Virus record (IMG/VR): IMGVR_UViG_3300028394_000076
Coordinates: 1-64,000 of that record
Source: a virus
Direction: 5' to 3' (one strand)
Length of the DNA: 64,000 bases
In this document: positions 9,025 to 17,188 of the stretch, piece after piece
How positions within the stretch are numbered: the stretch's first letter is position 1
Layout of the letters: each line of letters opens with the position of its first letter
Notes under the pieces: generated by a model
Seen by the model: only the letters and a program-made list of their open reading frames with translations
The model's database searches: none
Told to the model about the DNA's origin: nothing
Program-made: the position numbers and the translations under genes

Positions 9025-9804
9025 ATGATTAAAACTTTAGTTCACTTTTCTGATTTACATATCAGATTATATAAAGACCACGATTTATACCGTTCAATAT
9101 TAGAAACGGCAATCGGTCAATGGAAAGAATTGTCTCCTGACCGTATTATATTTACGGGCGATTTAGTTCATTCTAAAAACCAAATGACACCTGAACTTAT
9201 TGAGTTCGTTGCTTGGATTTTAACTGAATGTTCTAACATTGCTAAAACAATTATTATACCAGGTAATCACGATTTTTTGGTAAACAACACTGAAAGATTG
9301 GACGCACTTACACCAATTATTAATTCTTTGAATAACCCAAACATTGTGTATTATAGAGATAGGGGTGTGTATGAGGATGATAATGTTAGTTGGTGTGTGT
9401 ATTCACAATATCAAGGAAATATACCACCAGAAATTACTGAAGCAAATGGTAGGCGTATTGGATTATTTCATGGACCAATATCAGGATTAAAAACGGATCT
9501 TGGTTTTGAGTTTGGTGAAGAGGCTTACGAGATTGAAAAGTTTGATGATTTGGAAACGGTATTATGTGGTGATATTCATAAACGTGCTGAATTTCAAATT
9601 AAGGGAGGTAAAGGGTATATGATTGGATCCACAATCCAAAATAACATTGGTGAAAGTATTGGAAGACACGGATATGGAATTTATGATGTTGAAACTAAAG
9701 ATTATTCTTATGTGGATGTTCACAACCCAAAACCGTTTTTAAAGTTCACCATAAAATCTTTTGAAGATATTGAAAATGGAACCGAATTACTCAAAAATCT
9801 TTAA
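9025..9804 (+). CDS. 47: Recombination endonuclease subunit, gp47/SbcD/Mre11-like
   Basis: This 259-residue calcineurin-like phosphoesterase contains all metal-binding motifs of the Mre11 nuclease: SDLH (D10, H12), TGDLVH, GNHDF, FHGP and CGDIHK. It would form the nuclease half of the gp46-gp47 complex, which processes DNA ends for recombination-dependent replication in T4-like phages. It lacks the long C-terminal DNA-binding cap of cellular Mre11. Its partner gp46 is at 12086. Five genes lie between the two, including a homing nuclease. Confidence 0.9.
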   Translation: MIKTLVHFSDLHIRLYKDHDLYRSILETAIGQWKELSPDRIIFTGDLVHSKNQMTPELIEFVAWILTECSNIAKTIIIPGNHDFLVNNTERLDALTPIINSLNNPNIVYYRDRGVYEDDNVSWCVYSQYQGNIPPEITEANGRRIGLFHGPISGLKTDLGFEFGEEAYEIEKFDDLETVLCGDIHKRAEFQIKGGKGYMIGSTIQNNIGESIGRHGYGIYDVETKDYSYVDVHNPKPFLKFTIKSFEDIENGTELLKNL

Positions 9805-10564
9805 TAAAGAAACTCTCGGCAGTGTCGAGAGTTTTTGTAAACTCAATAATATTGATGATGTTGATAGTTTTATTAAAAACGTTTTTCAAGAAGGGTTTAA
9901 CATAAAGAAGTATGGTCTTTTGGGAAATACGGTTAATAAAGGTGAAAAACACTTAAAACCAAGTGTGATTGAAGAAAAACGAGTGGAAATTGAGGTAATC
10001 CGAGAAATACGGGTGGAAATACCGGTTGAGAAGATAGTTGAACGAATTGTTAATGTAACTGATGATACTAAAATAAATGAACTGTTGTTAAAAATACAAC
10101 AGTTGGAAAATAGACCACTTGAAATTGTTGAAGTGGTTAAAGAGGTTCCTGTTGATAGAGTGGTTGAGAAAATAATCTATACCACTGACGATATTCAAAT
10201 AAACGAACTTGGCGAAAAAATTGCCGAGTTGGAAGAAGAAAGACAAATATTTTCCACTAAAATTGCCGATTTGGAAGAAGAAAGACAAATATTTTCCACT
10301 AAAACTGAAGAAATGGAAAATAATTTCCAAAATGAAATATCTAAAAAGGATAAAGAGTTAGGTGATCTTAGACAAAAATTAGATGACCCTGTGACAAATG
10401 ATAAAATAAAACTCCTCCAAGAAACGCTCCAAAACTTGAGAGGTGAACTACAACAAAAGAACGAACAAATAGGGGAGATAGAAAAAATAAACCGAGACCT
10501 TTTGAATGGTAATCAAAATCAAGCATACCTTCTGAGGGGATCAAATTTAAATAAAAGAGTATAA
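9776..10564 (+). CDS. Coiled-coil protein with Ile/Val-Glu repeats
   Basis: About 262 residues. An N-terminal globular part (residues 1-60) is followed by a repetitive segment of EVIREIRVEIPVEKIVERIV type, a second copy ending EVPVDRVVEKI, and a long C-terminal coiled coil with a duplicated 14-residue unit. The start is ATG 9776, overlapping the gp47 gene by 29 nt; ATG 9761 in the same frame is possible. A strong terminator-like hairpin lies inside its first codons. The repeats resemble those of the membrane protein at 18177-19400, so the two may interact. The function is unknown. Confidence 0.6.
   Translation: MEPNYSKIFNKETLGSVESFCKLNNIDDVDSFIKNVFQEGFNIKKYGLLGNTVNKGEKHLKPSVIEEKRVEIEVIREIRVEIPVEKIVERIVNVTDDTKINELLLKIQQLENRPLEIVEVVKEVPVDRVVEKIIYTTDDIQINELGEKIAELEEERQIFSTKIADLEEERQIFSTKTEEMENNFQNEISKKDKELGDLRQKLDDPVTNDKIKLLQETLQNLRGELQQKNEQIGEIEKINRDLLNGNQNQAYLLRGSNLNKRV
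9811..9836 (+). terminator. Rho-independent terminator after gp47, inside the next coding frame
   Basis: Stem AACTCTCG (9811-9818) pairs perfectly with CGAGAGTT (9826-9833) around a 7-nt loop, and U residues follow. It comes just after the gp47 stop but lies within the 5' coding part of the next gene, so it may act as an attenuator. Confidence 0.65.
10217..10300 (+). repeat. Tandem 42-bp coding repeat
   Basis: Two nearly identical 42-nt units (one base difference, GAG/GAT) encode KIAxLEEERQIFST in the coiled coil. Confidence 0.9.
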
Positions 10565-10588
10565 TTTTACCAAAACATAGAATACATA

Positions 10589-10597
10589 TATTTATAA
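10589..10597 (+). promoter_or_regulatory. TATTTATAA start-site box
   Basis: TATTTATAA ends 17 nt before the ATG of the HNH nuclease at 10615. Confidence 0.45.
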
Positions 10598-10614
10598 ATG
10601 CAAATAAATTAATT

Positions 10615-11337
10615 ATGAAAAAGTGTAAAAAATGTTTAATAGAACAAGATGACTCTAATTTTTCTAAAAATAAAAATAACAAAGATGGGTTGGTAAATTA
10701 TTGTAAAAAATGTGAAAAAATAAGAACCTCTAATTATAGAATTAAAAATCGAGAAAAAATAAACTTAAAAAATAAAATTTATAGAAATAATAACCCTGAA
10801 AAATATAAAGAACAACAAAAAAAATATTTAGAAAAAAATCCACACATGACATCTAAGGAAAGAATGAGAAAATATAGAGAAAATCAAGAATGGATAGAGA
10901 AATTTAAAGAGTCTAGAAGAAAATATTATCTAAATAATGTATATGAAGAAAGAGAAAAAAGAAAAGAATATTATTATAAAAACAGGCAAACCGAAAGAAA
11001 AAAAAATGATCAATGGAGAAAAAATAAATTAAAAACCGATGGTTTTTTTAGAATGAAAAAGAGATTAAGAGAAAGAATCAGGGATTACATGAAAGGAAAC
11101 CATATTGGTAAAAAAACCAAAGAAATTGTGGGTCTTGATTATGAAGAATTTAAAACTTATATTTCTAATAAGTTCACTGAAAATATGGCTTGGGATAATT
11201 ATGGTGATTGGCATTTAGACCATATTATACCACTTTGTGAGGCTAAGACTGAAGAAGAACTATTTAAACTAAATCACTATACAAACCTTCAACCGTTATG
11301 GGCTGAAGATAATTTAAAAAAAAATAGAAAATTATGA
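10615..11337 (+). CDS. HNH homing-type endonuclease
   Basis: This 240-residue, very Lys/Arg-rich protein has an N-terminal zinc ribbon (CKKC, then CKKCEK), a long basic helical stretch rich in YRxxN, and a C-terminal HNH nuclease: WHLDHIIPL, NHYTNLQPLW, then DNLKKNRK. It is a free-standing homing endonuclease of the kind scattered through T4-like genomes. It lies between gp47 and gp46 and carries its own TATTTATAA box, consistent with insertion as a mobile unit. It overlaps the next start by 4 nt. Confidence 0.85.
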   Translation: MKKCKKCLIEQDDSNFSKNKNNKDGLVNYCKKCEKIRTSNYRIKNREKINLKNKIYRNNNPEKYKEQQKKYLEKNPHMTSKERMRKYRENQEWIEKFKESRRKYYLNNVYEEREKRKEYYYKNRQTERKKNDQWRKNKLKTDGFFRMKKRLRERIRDYMKGNHIGKKTKEIVGLDYEEFKTYISNKFTENMAWDNYGDWHLDHIIPLCEAKTEEELFKLNHYTNLQPLWAEDNLKKNRKL

Positions 11338-11684
11338 CACAATTGATACTATGGATTATTATTGCTTACGGATTAAGTAATATTGTTGTTTACGGAAGTA
11401 TTTTTAACGGACCAAGAAATAAAATTAATAAGTTGGCGGAAAATGAATGGACATCATTTAATGGTATTTGGGTTTTTATATCTAATATGATTAAATGTAT
11501 GATGTGTTTTGGGTTTCATTGTGGGTGGTTCCTATCAATTACAATTTACTCACCAACATACCAAATATTGGAAGTTACTCCTTGGGCATCTTGGTTCTTC
11601 GATGCTTTTTTATCTTCAGGTGCTGTATGGGCGATAAATGGTATAATAGAATGGTTTGAAGAGAATAGACCAAGTAATAAATAA
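11334..11684 (+). CDS. Small membrane protein, DUF1360-like
   Basis: A 116-residue protein with three hydrophobic segments: residues 3-22; 45-70, which holds CMMCFGFHCGW; and 80-105. The CxxCxGxHxGW pattern resembles the short phage and Bacillus membrane proteins grouped as DUF1360, but that assignment is tentative. It would sit in the host inner membrane. It overlaps the HNH gene by 4 nt. Its role is unknown. Confidence 0.5.
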   Translation: MTQLILWIIIAYGLSNIVVYGSIFNGPRNKINKLAENEWTSFNGIWVFISNMIKCMMCFGFHCGWFLSITIYSPTYQILEVTPWASWFFDAFLSSGAVWAINGIIEWFEENRPSNK

Positions 11685-11700
11685 AATAAAATAAATAAAA

Positions 11701-12084
11701 ATGGGGATTAGAAAAAAAGAACACAGAGCAAAGGTTGCAAAAAGAAATGCAAAAGTAAAAGAACAAAAATCAGGAATGCAAAAAGCCTTTGATTTGTTGA
11801 TGAAACAACAAATTGATGCTATGGCAAACGAAGAAAATCTTAAGGCACAAATTGGTGATCAAGAGTTAAATTTTGAAGTTGTTGAAGAAAAAACAATTGA
11901 TCACGCATTTAAATTTACTCCAAACGAAGAAGAATCTCAAAAAATTAACAAAGAATTTGAAGGTAACGTCTCATTTAAAGAAGAAAATCCTGAATTTATG
12001 TCTATAAATCAAATTACAATAGATGATTTTGAATCTGACAATAACGAACCTATTGAAGACCAAATTTCTGAGATAGAAAAATAA
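11701..12084 (+). CDS. Charged protein of unknown function upstream of gp46
   Basis: This 127-residue protein has a basic N-terminal helix (IRKKEHRAKVAKRNAKVKE) and a very acidic C-terminal half. No domain is recognised. It ends 1 nt before the gp46 start, so the two are probably co-translated. An accessory role in DNA-end processing is possible but only from position. Confidence 0.5.
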   Translation: MGIRKKEHRAKVAKRNAKVKEQKSGMQKAFDLLMKQQIDAMANEENLKAQIGDQELNFEVVEEKTIDHAFKFTPNEEESQKINKEFEGNVSFKEENPEFMSINQITIDDFESDNNEPIEDQISEIEK

Positions 12085-12085
12085 A

Positions 12086-14458
12086 ATGGATTTGTTTAAT
12101 CCGCCAAAATTATTCAATTATAATATAATGATAAAAGATTTAGATTTTTCCAAATTTGAAAACCCAACTATACAGGTCGTATGGGAGGATTTACCGGAAA
12201 ACTTTACACAAGATAAAATCAAAAGTGTGAAACATTACTTCCAAAAGAAGTATAATACCACTAATGTAAATGTTTTGACTAAGTCAAAGAATGTTGAAAC
12301 GGATGAGATACAAAGTATTGATGTATCTGTTAACATATCTGATTCAAATTATCAACTTGATTTACTGAAGAAGTTTGTTGATGCCAAAGGGTATTCTAAC
12401 TACCAAGATGATGTTTTATCGATCAATAAAATGGTTGATAATAAAATGTTGGAAGAAGAAGGCAATCAGGCTCAGTTTAAGAAATGGTATATTAGAAATA
12501 TAGAATTCTCTAATTTCTTATCGTATGGTGAGAACCAAAAATTAGATTTTGATAAGTTGAGCGGTATTGTGGTGGTTGAATCAGATCCACCAAATTTTGG
12601 CGGTAAAACAATTTTAAGTGTGGACCTTCTAATGTTCTTATTCTTTAATGAAACCACAAAAACAACAAAGGCGGAAGAAATATTTAATCGATTTACGGAT
12701 AAAGATAAAGTAACGGTTAAAGGTGAAATTACAATTGACGGTGAGGATTATATTATTATTAGAAACATTGAAAGAAAGTTATCCAAGAAGAACGAATGGA
12801 ATGTTAAAACCGAATTGGACTTCTTTAAGAAGTTATCTGACGGTAGCTTACAGAACTTTACTGGTGAACAAAGAAGGGAGACGGAAGCCTTCATTAAAAC
12901 GTCCATAGGAACAAAAGAAGACTTTCTAATGACAATCCTAACGACGGGATCAAATCTTGAGGAGTTGTTGGAATCAAAACCAACCGCAAGAGGTCAGGTG
13001 TTGTCTCGTTTTATGGGTCTTGAATTCTTAAAAAGAAAAGAGGAAGTTGCCAAAGAAATTTACTCTGAGTTTTCAAAACAAAAGATATCAAACATATATT
13101 CGTCAGAGTCATTAAAATCCGATAATGAAGGTTATGAAACCAAAATTACAGAGTTAAGTGGGGAAATTGTGAAATTTAACACAGATTTGGTAGTTATTGA
13201 TGCGTCAATTTTAAAGGGGAAAGAATACCGTGATGATATTATAAAGAAAAAACACGGCAATATTGATAAGGAAATTAGCCTATTGGATCCAGAAAAAACT
13301 AAACAAACAATAAATGGTATTGGTTTTGAAAAATCTGAATACATTACCAAAATGAATGAAATTAAGGTGGTTAAACCATCTGAGTTTTATCATGAGGATA
13401 AACACGATGAAGTAAAAGAACAATACAAAGAGGTTTATCAAGAGAAAGTTCAAATAGACACAAATATTAAATCAATAGAAGAACTTAAAAGTTCTGTTGA
13501 GGGTGGAATCAAATGTGAACATTGTGGCATTGAATTAATGAACGCCGCAATTACTAACGCAAAGATTGCCGAACTTGATGGTTATATCATGCATAAAAAC
13601 CAAAAAGAGGGTTTAATGCAGGTTTTAACAATCAAAGAACAGTCATTTGTGCAACTTAAGAAAGACTTTGATGAATATGAAAAAAACAAACTTATCAAAG
13701 AGAAATATGAGTTGAGTGTTGAGAGTTGTGACCTTAAAATTGGTGGGTTAAAAGACAAACTTAAAAGGTGGGAGGAAGTTCAGGATAAAATTAAAGAGAA
13801 TACCTCAATAGAATCAATGTTGATTAAAGCGGATCTTAGGTTGGAAGAGTTGGAAATAAAAAAGAAAGGAGTAAACGCAAGTATTTCCGGAAATGAGTTT
13901 AACATTAAAAACTTGGTTGAAAAGATTGATAACAACAAAAAGATGATTGTTAAAATCAAAGAAGAAGACGAGAAAGAAAAGATATATAAAATATATTTGG
14001 AGGCATACGGTAAGAATGGGGTGACCAAAATCATTATGAAGACTATGATGCCAATCATTAACTCGGAACTCCAAAGGTTAATGGAAGATAGTTGTTACTT
14101 TAAATTGGAAATCAGAATCAACGATAAGAATGAGGTTGAGTTTATGATGGTTGACAATGGTACTGGTATTGAAAAACTAATGACTTCAGGGTCTGGATAT
14201 GAGAAGACAATTGCGTCTTTGGGATTAAGGGCTGTCATGACTAAGATAAGTACACTTCCCGCTCCCAACCTTGTGATCATGGATGAGGTATTTGGAAAAG
14301 TATCTTCTGACAACTATGACATGTTGTATGAATTCTTTATTAAGATCAAAGAGTATTTTGAGAAAGTGTTCATTATTTCCCACTCAAATCTAATAAATCA
14401 ATGGGGGGAACATGTTGTAAAAATCACAAAAGAAAATAATATTTCAAAAGTTTTGTAA
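12086..14458 (+). CDS. 46: Recombination ATPase subunit, gp46/SbcC/Rad50-like
   Basis: This 790-residue SMC-type ATPase is the partner of gp47. An unusual N-terminal extension of about 130 residues precedes the ABC head (WYIRNIEFSNFLSYGE). Walker A is NFGGKTIL (G173-T175), without the usual GxxGxGKS spacing. Two coiled-coil arms flank a zinc hook CEHC (C477, C480). The signature region SGSGYEKTIASLGLR, Walker B NLVIMDEVFG (D733, E734) and the H-motif ISHSN follow. It couples ATP hydrolysis to end resection in recombination-dependent replication. The extension is not part of standard gp46 and may hold a phage-specific interaction domain. Confidence 0.9.
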   Translation: MDLFNPPKLFNYNIMIKDLDFSKFENPTIQVVWEDLPENFTQDKIKSVKHYFQKKYNTTNVNVLTKSKNVETDEIQSIDVSVNISDSNYQLDLLKKFVDAKGYSNYQDDVLSINKMVDNKMLEEEGNQAQFKKWYIRNIEFSNFLSYGENQKLDFDKLSGIVVVESDPPNFGGKTILSVDLLMFLFFNETTKTTKAEEIFNRFTDKDKVTVKGEITIDGEDYIIIRNIERKLSKKNEWNVKTELDFFKKLSDGSLQNFTGEQRRETEAFIKTSIGTKEDFLMTILTTGSNLEELLESKPTARGQVLSRFMGLEFLKRKEEVAKEIYSEFSKQKISNIYSSESLKSDNEGYETKITELSGEIVKFNTDLVVIDASILKGKEYRDDIIKKKHGNIDKEISLLDPEKTKQTINGIGFEKSEYITKMNEIKVVKPSEFYHEDKHDEVKEQYKEVYQEKVQIDTNIKSIEELKSSVEGGIKCEHCGIELMNAAITNAKIAELDGYIMHKNQKEGLMQVLTIKEQSFVQLKKDFDEYEKNKLIKEKYELSVESCDLKIGGLKDKLKRWEEVQDKIKENTSIESMLIKADLRLEELEIKKKGVNASISGNEFNIKNLVEKIDNNKKMIVKIKEEDEKEKIYKIYLEAYGKNGVTKIIMKTMMPIINSELQRLMEDSCYFKLEIRINDKNEVEFMMVDNGTGIEKLMTSGSGYEKTIASLGLRAVMTKISTLPAPNLVIMDEVFGKVSSDNYDMLYEFFIKIKEYFEKVFIISHSNLINQWGEHVVKITKENNISKVL

Positions 14459-14485
14459 CTAATTACACTAATATGCGTATATTTG
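14452..14485 (+). promoter_or_regulatory. Bacteroidota-type promoter (TTTG / TATATTTG)
   Basis: TTTG at 14452-14455 and TATATTTG at 14478-14485, spaced by 22 bp. The -7 box ends exactly 4 nt before the ATG at 14490, implying a leaderless transcript. Confidence 0.65.
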
Positions 14486-14489
14486 TTAT

Positions 14490-15395
14490 ATGAAAACACA
14501 ATTAATTGATTTTATTACAAAAAAAATATCAAAAGACTTAAAGGCGGAAAAGTCAATTTTACAATGCATTTTAGGTATAATTTTAGATTTAAACATACCT
14601 AATAGTTTAATAATCAATTGGATTGACGATGCAAAAAATGATAAAATTTTCAAAACTTTAGATTTTATCAATGGGGGTAACTGGCAAGAAAATGTAATAA
14701 ATAAAGATTATCTCCCATTTATGTGTGAATTATTTGGTTGTAGACCGGTTGGACTTGGAACCCCAAATGCTGCATGTGGTGAAGGTGAGTTGATGTTAAT
14801 TTTGTCATCCACTAAAATTAATAGACCAACAAAAAATGATATTAAGATTGGAGACGAAGTTTTTAATCTTAAAAATGATACCCCTAGATTTTTTGGTGAG
14901 ATATCTGGCAAAAAATTAAATAAAAAGTTATTGGAAGTTTGTGATAGATTAGGGTTTACCCCAAATTATTATAAGTCAGTCAAATCTGTTCAGTTAGTAA
15001 ATAAAAATTATGTTGAAAATCATTGGAATAAACAATTTGTTGAATCGGACATTTCAACCGTAAAAGAACTATTATTTAGTTTTTTAGTTAATTTATTTCC
15101 TGAAAAAAAAGTTAGTGACACAAGTATTAACCACATTATAAGTAAAGTTCTGATTGAAAAATCTTTAATATGGGATTTATGGATAAAAGAGTTAATTATT
15201 TTTTTATATACCTATGGTGATGAAAAAAAAGAAAATTTAGTTTTAATGAATGTTGGTGGGTTAGTTAATAAAATCCCAACAAATTTGAAAGATTTTACTA
15301 ATTTAGTGAGAAAAAACATTATTGTATTTACATTGGATTATTTTAGGATGAATCAAAATAATAAAGTTGGGGTATATGTTAAATTTGTAAACTAA
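14490..15395 (+). CDS. Putative PD-(D/E)XK restriction-type endonuclease
   Basis: This 301-residue protein has no clear family, but it carries a nuclease-like core. GEGELMLIL supplies an early Glu, KNDIKIGDEVFNLKND resembles the D..xLK strand pair, and RFFGEISGKKL follows. This order (GxGE, then GDhxh, then hxhK) recurs in phage and restriction PD-(D/E)XK enzymes. It is directly followed by an adenine methyltransferase (48 bp gap) and has its own host-type promoter, so the pair looks like a type II restriction-modification unit used to degrade competing DNA. Nuclease activity is inferred, not shown. Confidence 0.45.
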   Translation: MKTQLIDFITKKISKDLKAEKSILQCILGIILDLNIPNSLIINWIDDAKNDKIFKTLDFINGGNWQENVINKDYLPFMCELFGCRPVGLGTPNAACGEGELMLILSSTKINRPTKNDIKIGDEVFNLKNDTPRFFGEISGKKLNKKLLEVCDRLGFTPNYYKSVKSVQLVNKNYVENHWNKQFVESDISTVKELLFSFLVNLFPEKKVSDTSINHIISKVLIEKSLIWDLWIKELIIFLYTYGDEKKENLVLMNVGGLVNKIPTNLKDFTNLVRKNIIVFTLDYFRMNQNNKVGVYVKFVN

Positions 15396-15420
15396 GTTTA
15401 CATTTAACTAAACCTACTTA

Positions 15421-15429
15421 TATTTATTA
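15421..15429 (+). promoter_or_regulatory. TATTTATTA start-site box
   Basis: A perfect TATTTATTA ending 14 nt before the methyltransferase ATG at 15444. Confidence 0.5.
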
Positions 15430-15443
15430 AAAAAGAATAAGAT

Positions 15444-16616
15444 ATGGATAAGATAAAAAATTGGGGTCAAGTATTTACTCCTGAAAATATTGTAAATAAA
15501 ATGTTTGAACTATCTAAAAAAGATGGTAAGATTTTAGAACCGAGTTCTGGTGATGGGGCTTTCACAAAAGAAATTAAAAAAAAATCTAAAAGACAAATAA
15601 TGTCAATTGAAATTGATGAAATTTATAGTTGTGAAGATAACATAATAATGGATTTTTTTGATTTATCATTGGACATGGAGTTTGATACTATAATTGGTAA
15701 CCCACCTTACGTGGCATTTAAGAATATAACGCATAGCACCTTAGAAAAAATTAGAGATATAGATTTTTTGAATAGTTTTGATAATCGAAGTAATTTGTTT
15801 CTTTATTTTGTTAGAAAATGTGTTGAACATTTAACTGAAAATGGTGAAATGATTTTTATCACACCTAGAGAATTTATAAAATTAACATCATCAATCAAAC
15901 TTAATAAATTTTTATATGAAAATGGTACCATAACTGACTGGTATGAATATGGGGATGAAACTTTATTTAAAGGGTATTCACCAAATGTGGTGGTTTGGAG
16001 ATATGAAAAAAATAATTTTAAAAGAGAAACTAACACATTGAAAGGTGTAAAAAAATTTACAATAAATGATGGTCAAATATTTTTTAGTCATAATGATTTA
16101 AGTGTTAAATTTGGTGATATATTTTCGGTAAAAGTTGGTGCGGTTAGTGGTAACGATAAAGTCTTCACAAACGAATTAGGTAATAAAAATTTTGTATGTT
16201 CATTTACTAAAAAAACAGGGGAATTAAAAACTATGTATTATGATGTAATAAACGAATATTTAGAGAATAATAAAGATAAATTATTGGTTAGAAAAATAAA
16301 AAAATTTGATAATACTAATTGGTGGAAATGGGGAAGAGGATTTTACGAAAGTAATGTAGATAGAATTTATGTTAATTGTAAAACAAGAGACCAAAAGCCT
16401 TTTTTTACTAATGAATGTAAAAGCTATGATGGATCAGTTTTGGCAATATTCCCTAAAGTAAATATTGATATTGAAAACATGGTTGAATTATTAAATTCTG
16501 TTGATTGGGATGATTTAGGGTTTAAAGTTGGTGGTAGATTATGTTTTACTCAAAAATCTTTAGAAAATACATTCCTTCCTGAGAATTTTAAACAGTTTTC
16601 TAAAAAAATAGGGTAG
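15444..16616 (+). CDS. N6-adenine DNA methyltransferase (TaqI/Eco57I-like)
   Basis: This 390-residue protein has gamma-type order. The SAM-binding motif I is LEPSSGDGAF (residues 31-40) and follows GQVFTP. Motif IV is the catalytic NPPY (86-89). A C-terminal target-recognition region has ends such as GGRLCFTQKSL. It methylates adenine in a specific DNA site, protecting phage DNA from the partner nuclease or from host restriction. It has its own start-site box, separate from the promoter of the upstream nuclease. Allowing methylation to be timed apart from cutting would fit a self-protecting module. Confidence 0.85.
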   Translation: MDKIKNWGQVFTPENIVNKMFELSKKDGKILEPSSGDGAFTKEIKKKSKRQIMSIEIDEIYSCEDNIIMDFFDLSLDMEFDTIIGNPPYVAFKNITHSTLEKIRDIDFLNSFDNRSNLFLYFVRKCVEHLTENGEMIFITPREFIKLTSSIKLNKFLYENGTITDWYEYGDETLFKGYSPNVVVWRYEKNNFKRETNTLKGVKKFTINDGQIFFSHNDLSVKFGDIFSVKVGAVSGNDKVFTNELGNKNFVCSFTKKTGELKTMYYDVINEYLENNKDKLLVRKIKKFDNTNWWKWGRGFYESNVDRIYVNCKTRDQKPFFTNECKSYDGSVLAIFPKVNIDIENMVELLNSVDWDDLGFKVGGRLCFTQKSLENTFLPENFKQFSKKIG

Positions 16617-16632
16617 ATTCCAATTTTATCCG

Positions 16633-16640
16633 TATATTTG
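16633..16640 (+). promoter_or_regulatory. Bacteroidota-type -7 box TATATTTG
   Basis: TATATTTG lies 23 nt before the ATG at 16664. It would drive the 16664 gene and the sigma factor gene. Confidence 0.5.
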
Positions 16641-16663
16641 TAAAAACAATTAAAAACACACAT

Positions 16664-17179
16664 ATGAATTACTTACTTTTTGTATATTACGACAACACCG
16701 TAGAAAACTCAGAAGAGAAAACAAATGAAATTGGAGGATCAATTTCTGATCAAATGACTTCTAATGAAGTTAAATACATGTTTGGGGATAAACATGCGAT
16801 ATTTCACTTCGCATCAGGGTTAACCATTGATGAAATGGCGGGATGGATAGACATTATCGTAGATGACTTGGATTGTTTTGAGTATTTTTTAATACCAAAA
16901 CCAAGAAATTCAGCATCAAATCTTGATAAAGACAACTTAGATCACCTTCTTTCGTTAAAGAAGACTATTAAGAAAAAACTTACACCAAAATTAAGAACAA
17001 AAAACCTAAAAGATGGTGAATCATTTATGGATATTGCAGATCTAATTTTTAATTTTAAAAAGAAGGAAGTTTGTAATATGACACTTGATGATTTACTTGA
17101 TAAGATAGGTGAAGAAGGCCTCGGTTCCTTAACAGAACTTGAAAAACAAAAATTAGACGAATATTCAAAATCAATTTAA
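16664..17179 (+). CDS. Unknown protein with DUF6576-like C-terminus
   Basis: This 171-residue protein begins with a beta-rich domain (LLFVYYDNTVE, then KHAIFHFASGLTIDEM). It ends with a short helical motif, LDDLLDKIGEEGLGSLTE followed by EKQKLDEYSKS. That last motif resembles the C-terminal helix-loop of Bacteroidota rhomboid-type proteins (DUF6576). It is co-transcribed with the sigma factor 9 bp downstream. A role in regulating transcription is only suggested by position. Confidence 0.45.
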   Translation: MNYLLFVYYDNTVENSEEKTNEIGGSISDQMTSNEVKYMFGDKHAIFHFASGLTIDEMAGWIDIIVDDLDCFEYFLIPKPRNSASNLDKDNLDHLLSLKKTIKKKLTPKLRTKNLKDGESFMDIADLIFNFKKKEVCNMTLDDLLDKIGEEGLGSLTELEKQKLDEYSKSI

Positions 17180-17188
17180 TTAAAATAT

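Noticed and set aside
10368-10682. Minus-strand frame with many hydrophobic residues near the coiled-coil gene
   Set aside because: It is an antisense shadow of a Lys/Glu-rich coding region, which always yields Phe/Leu-rich reverse frames.
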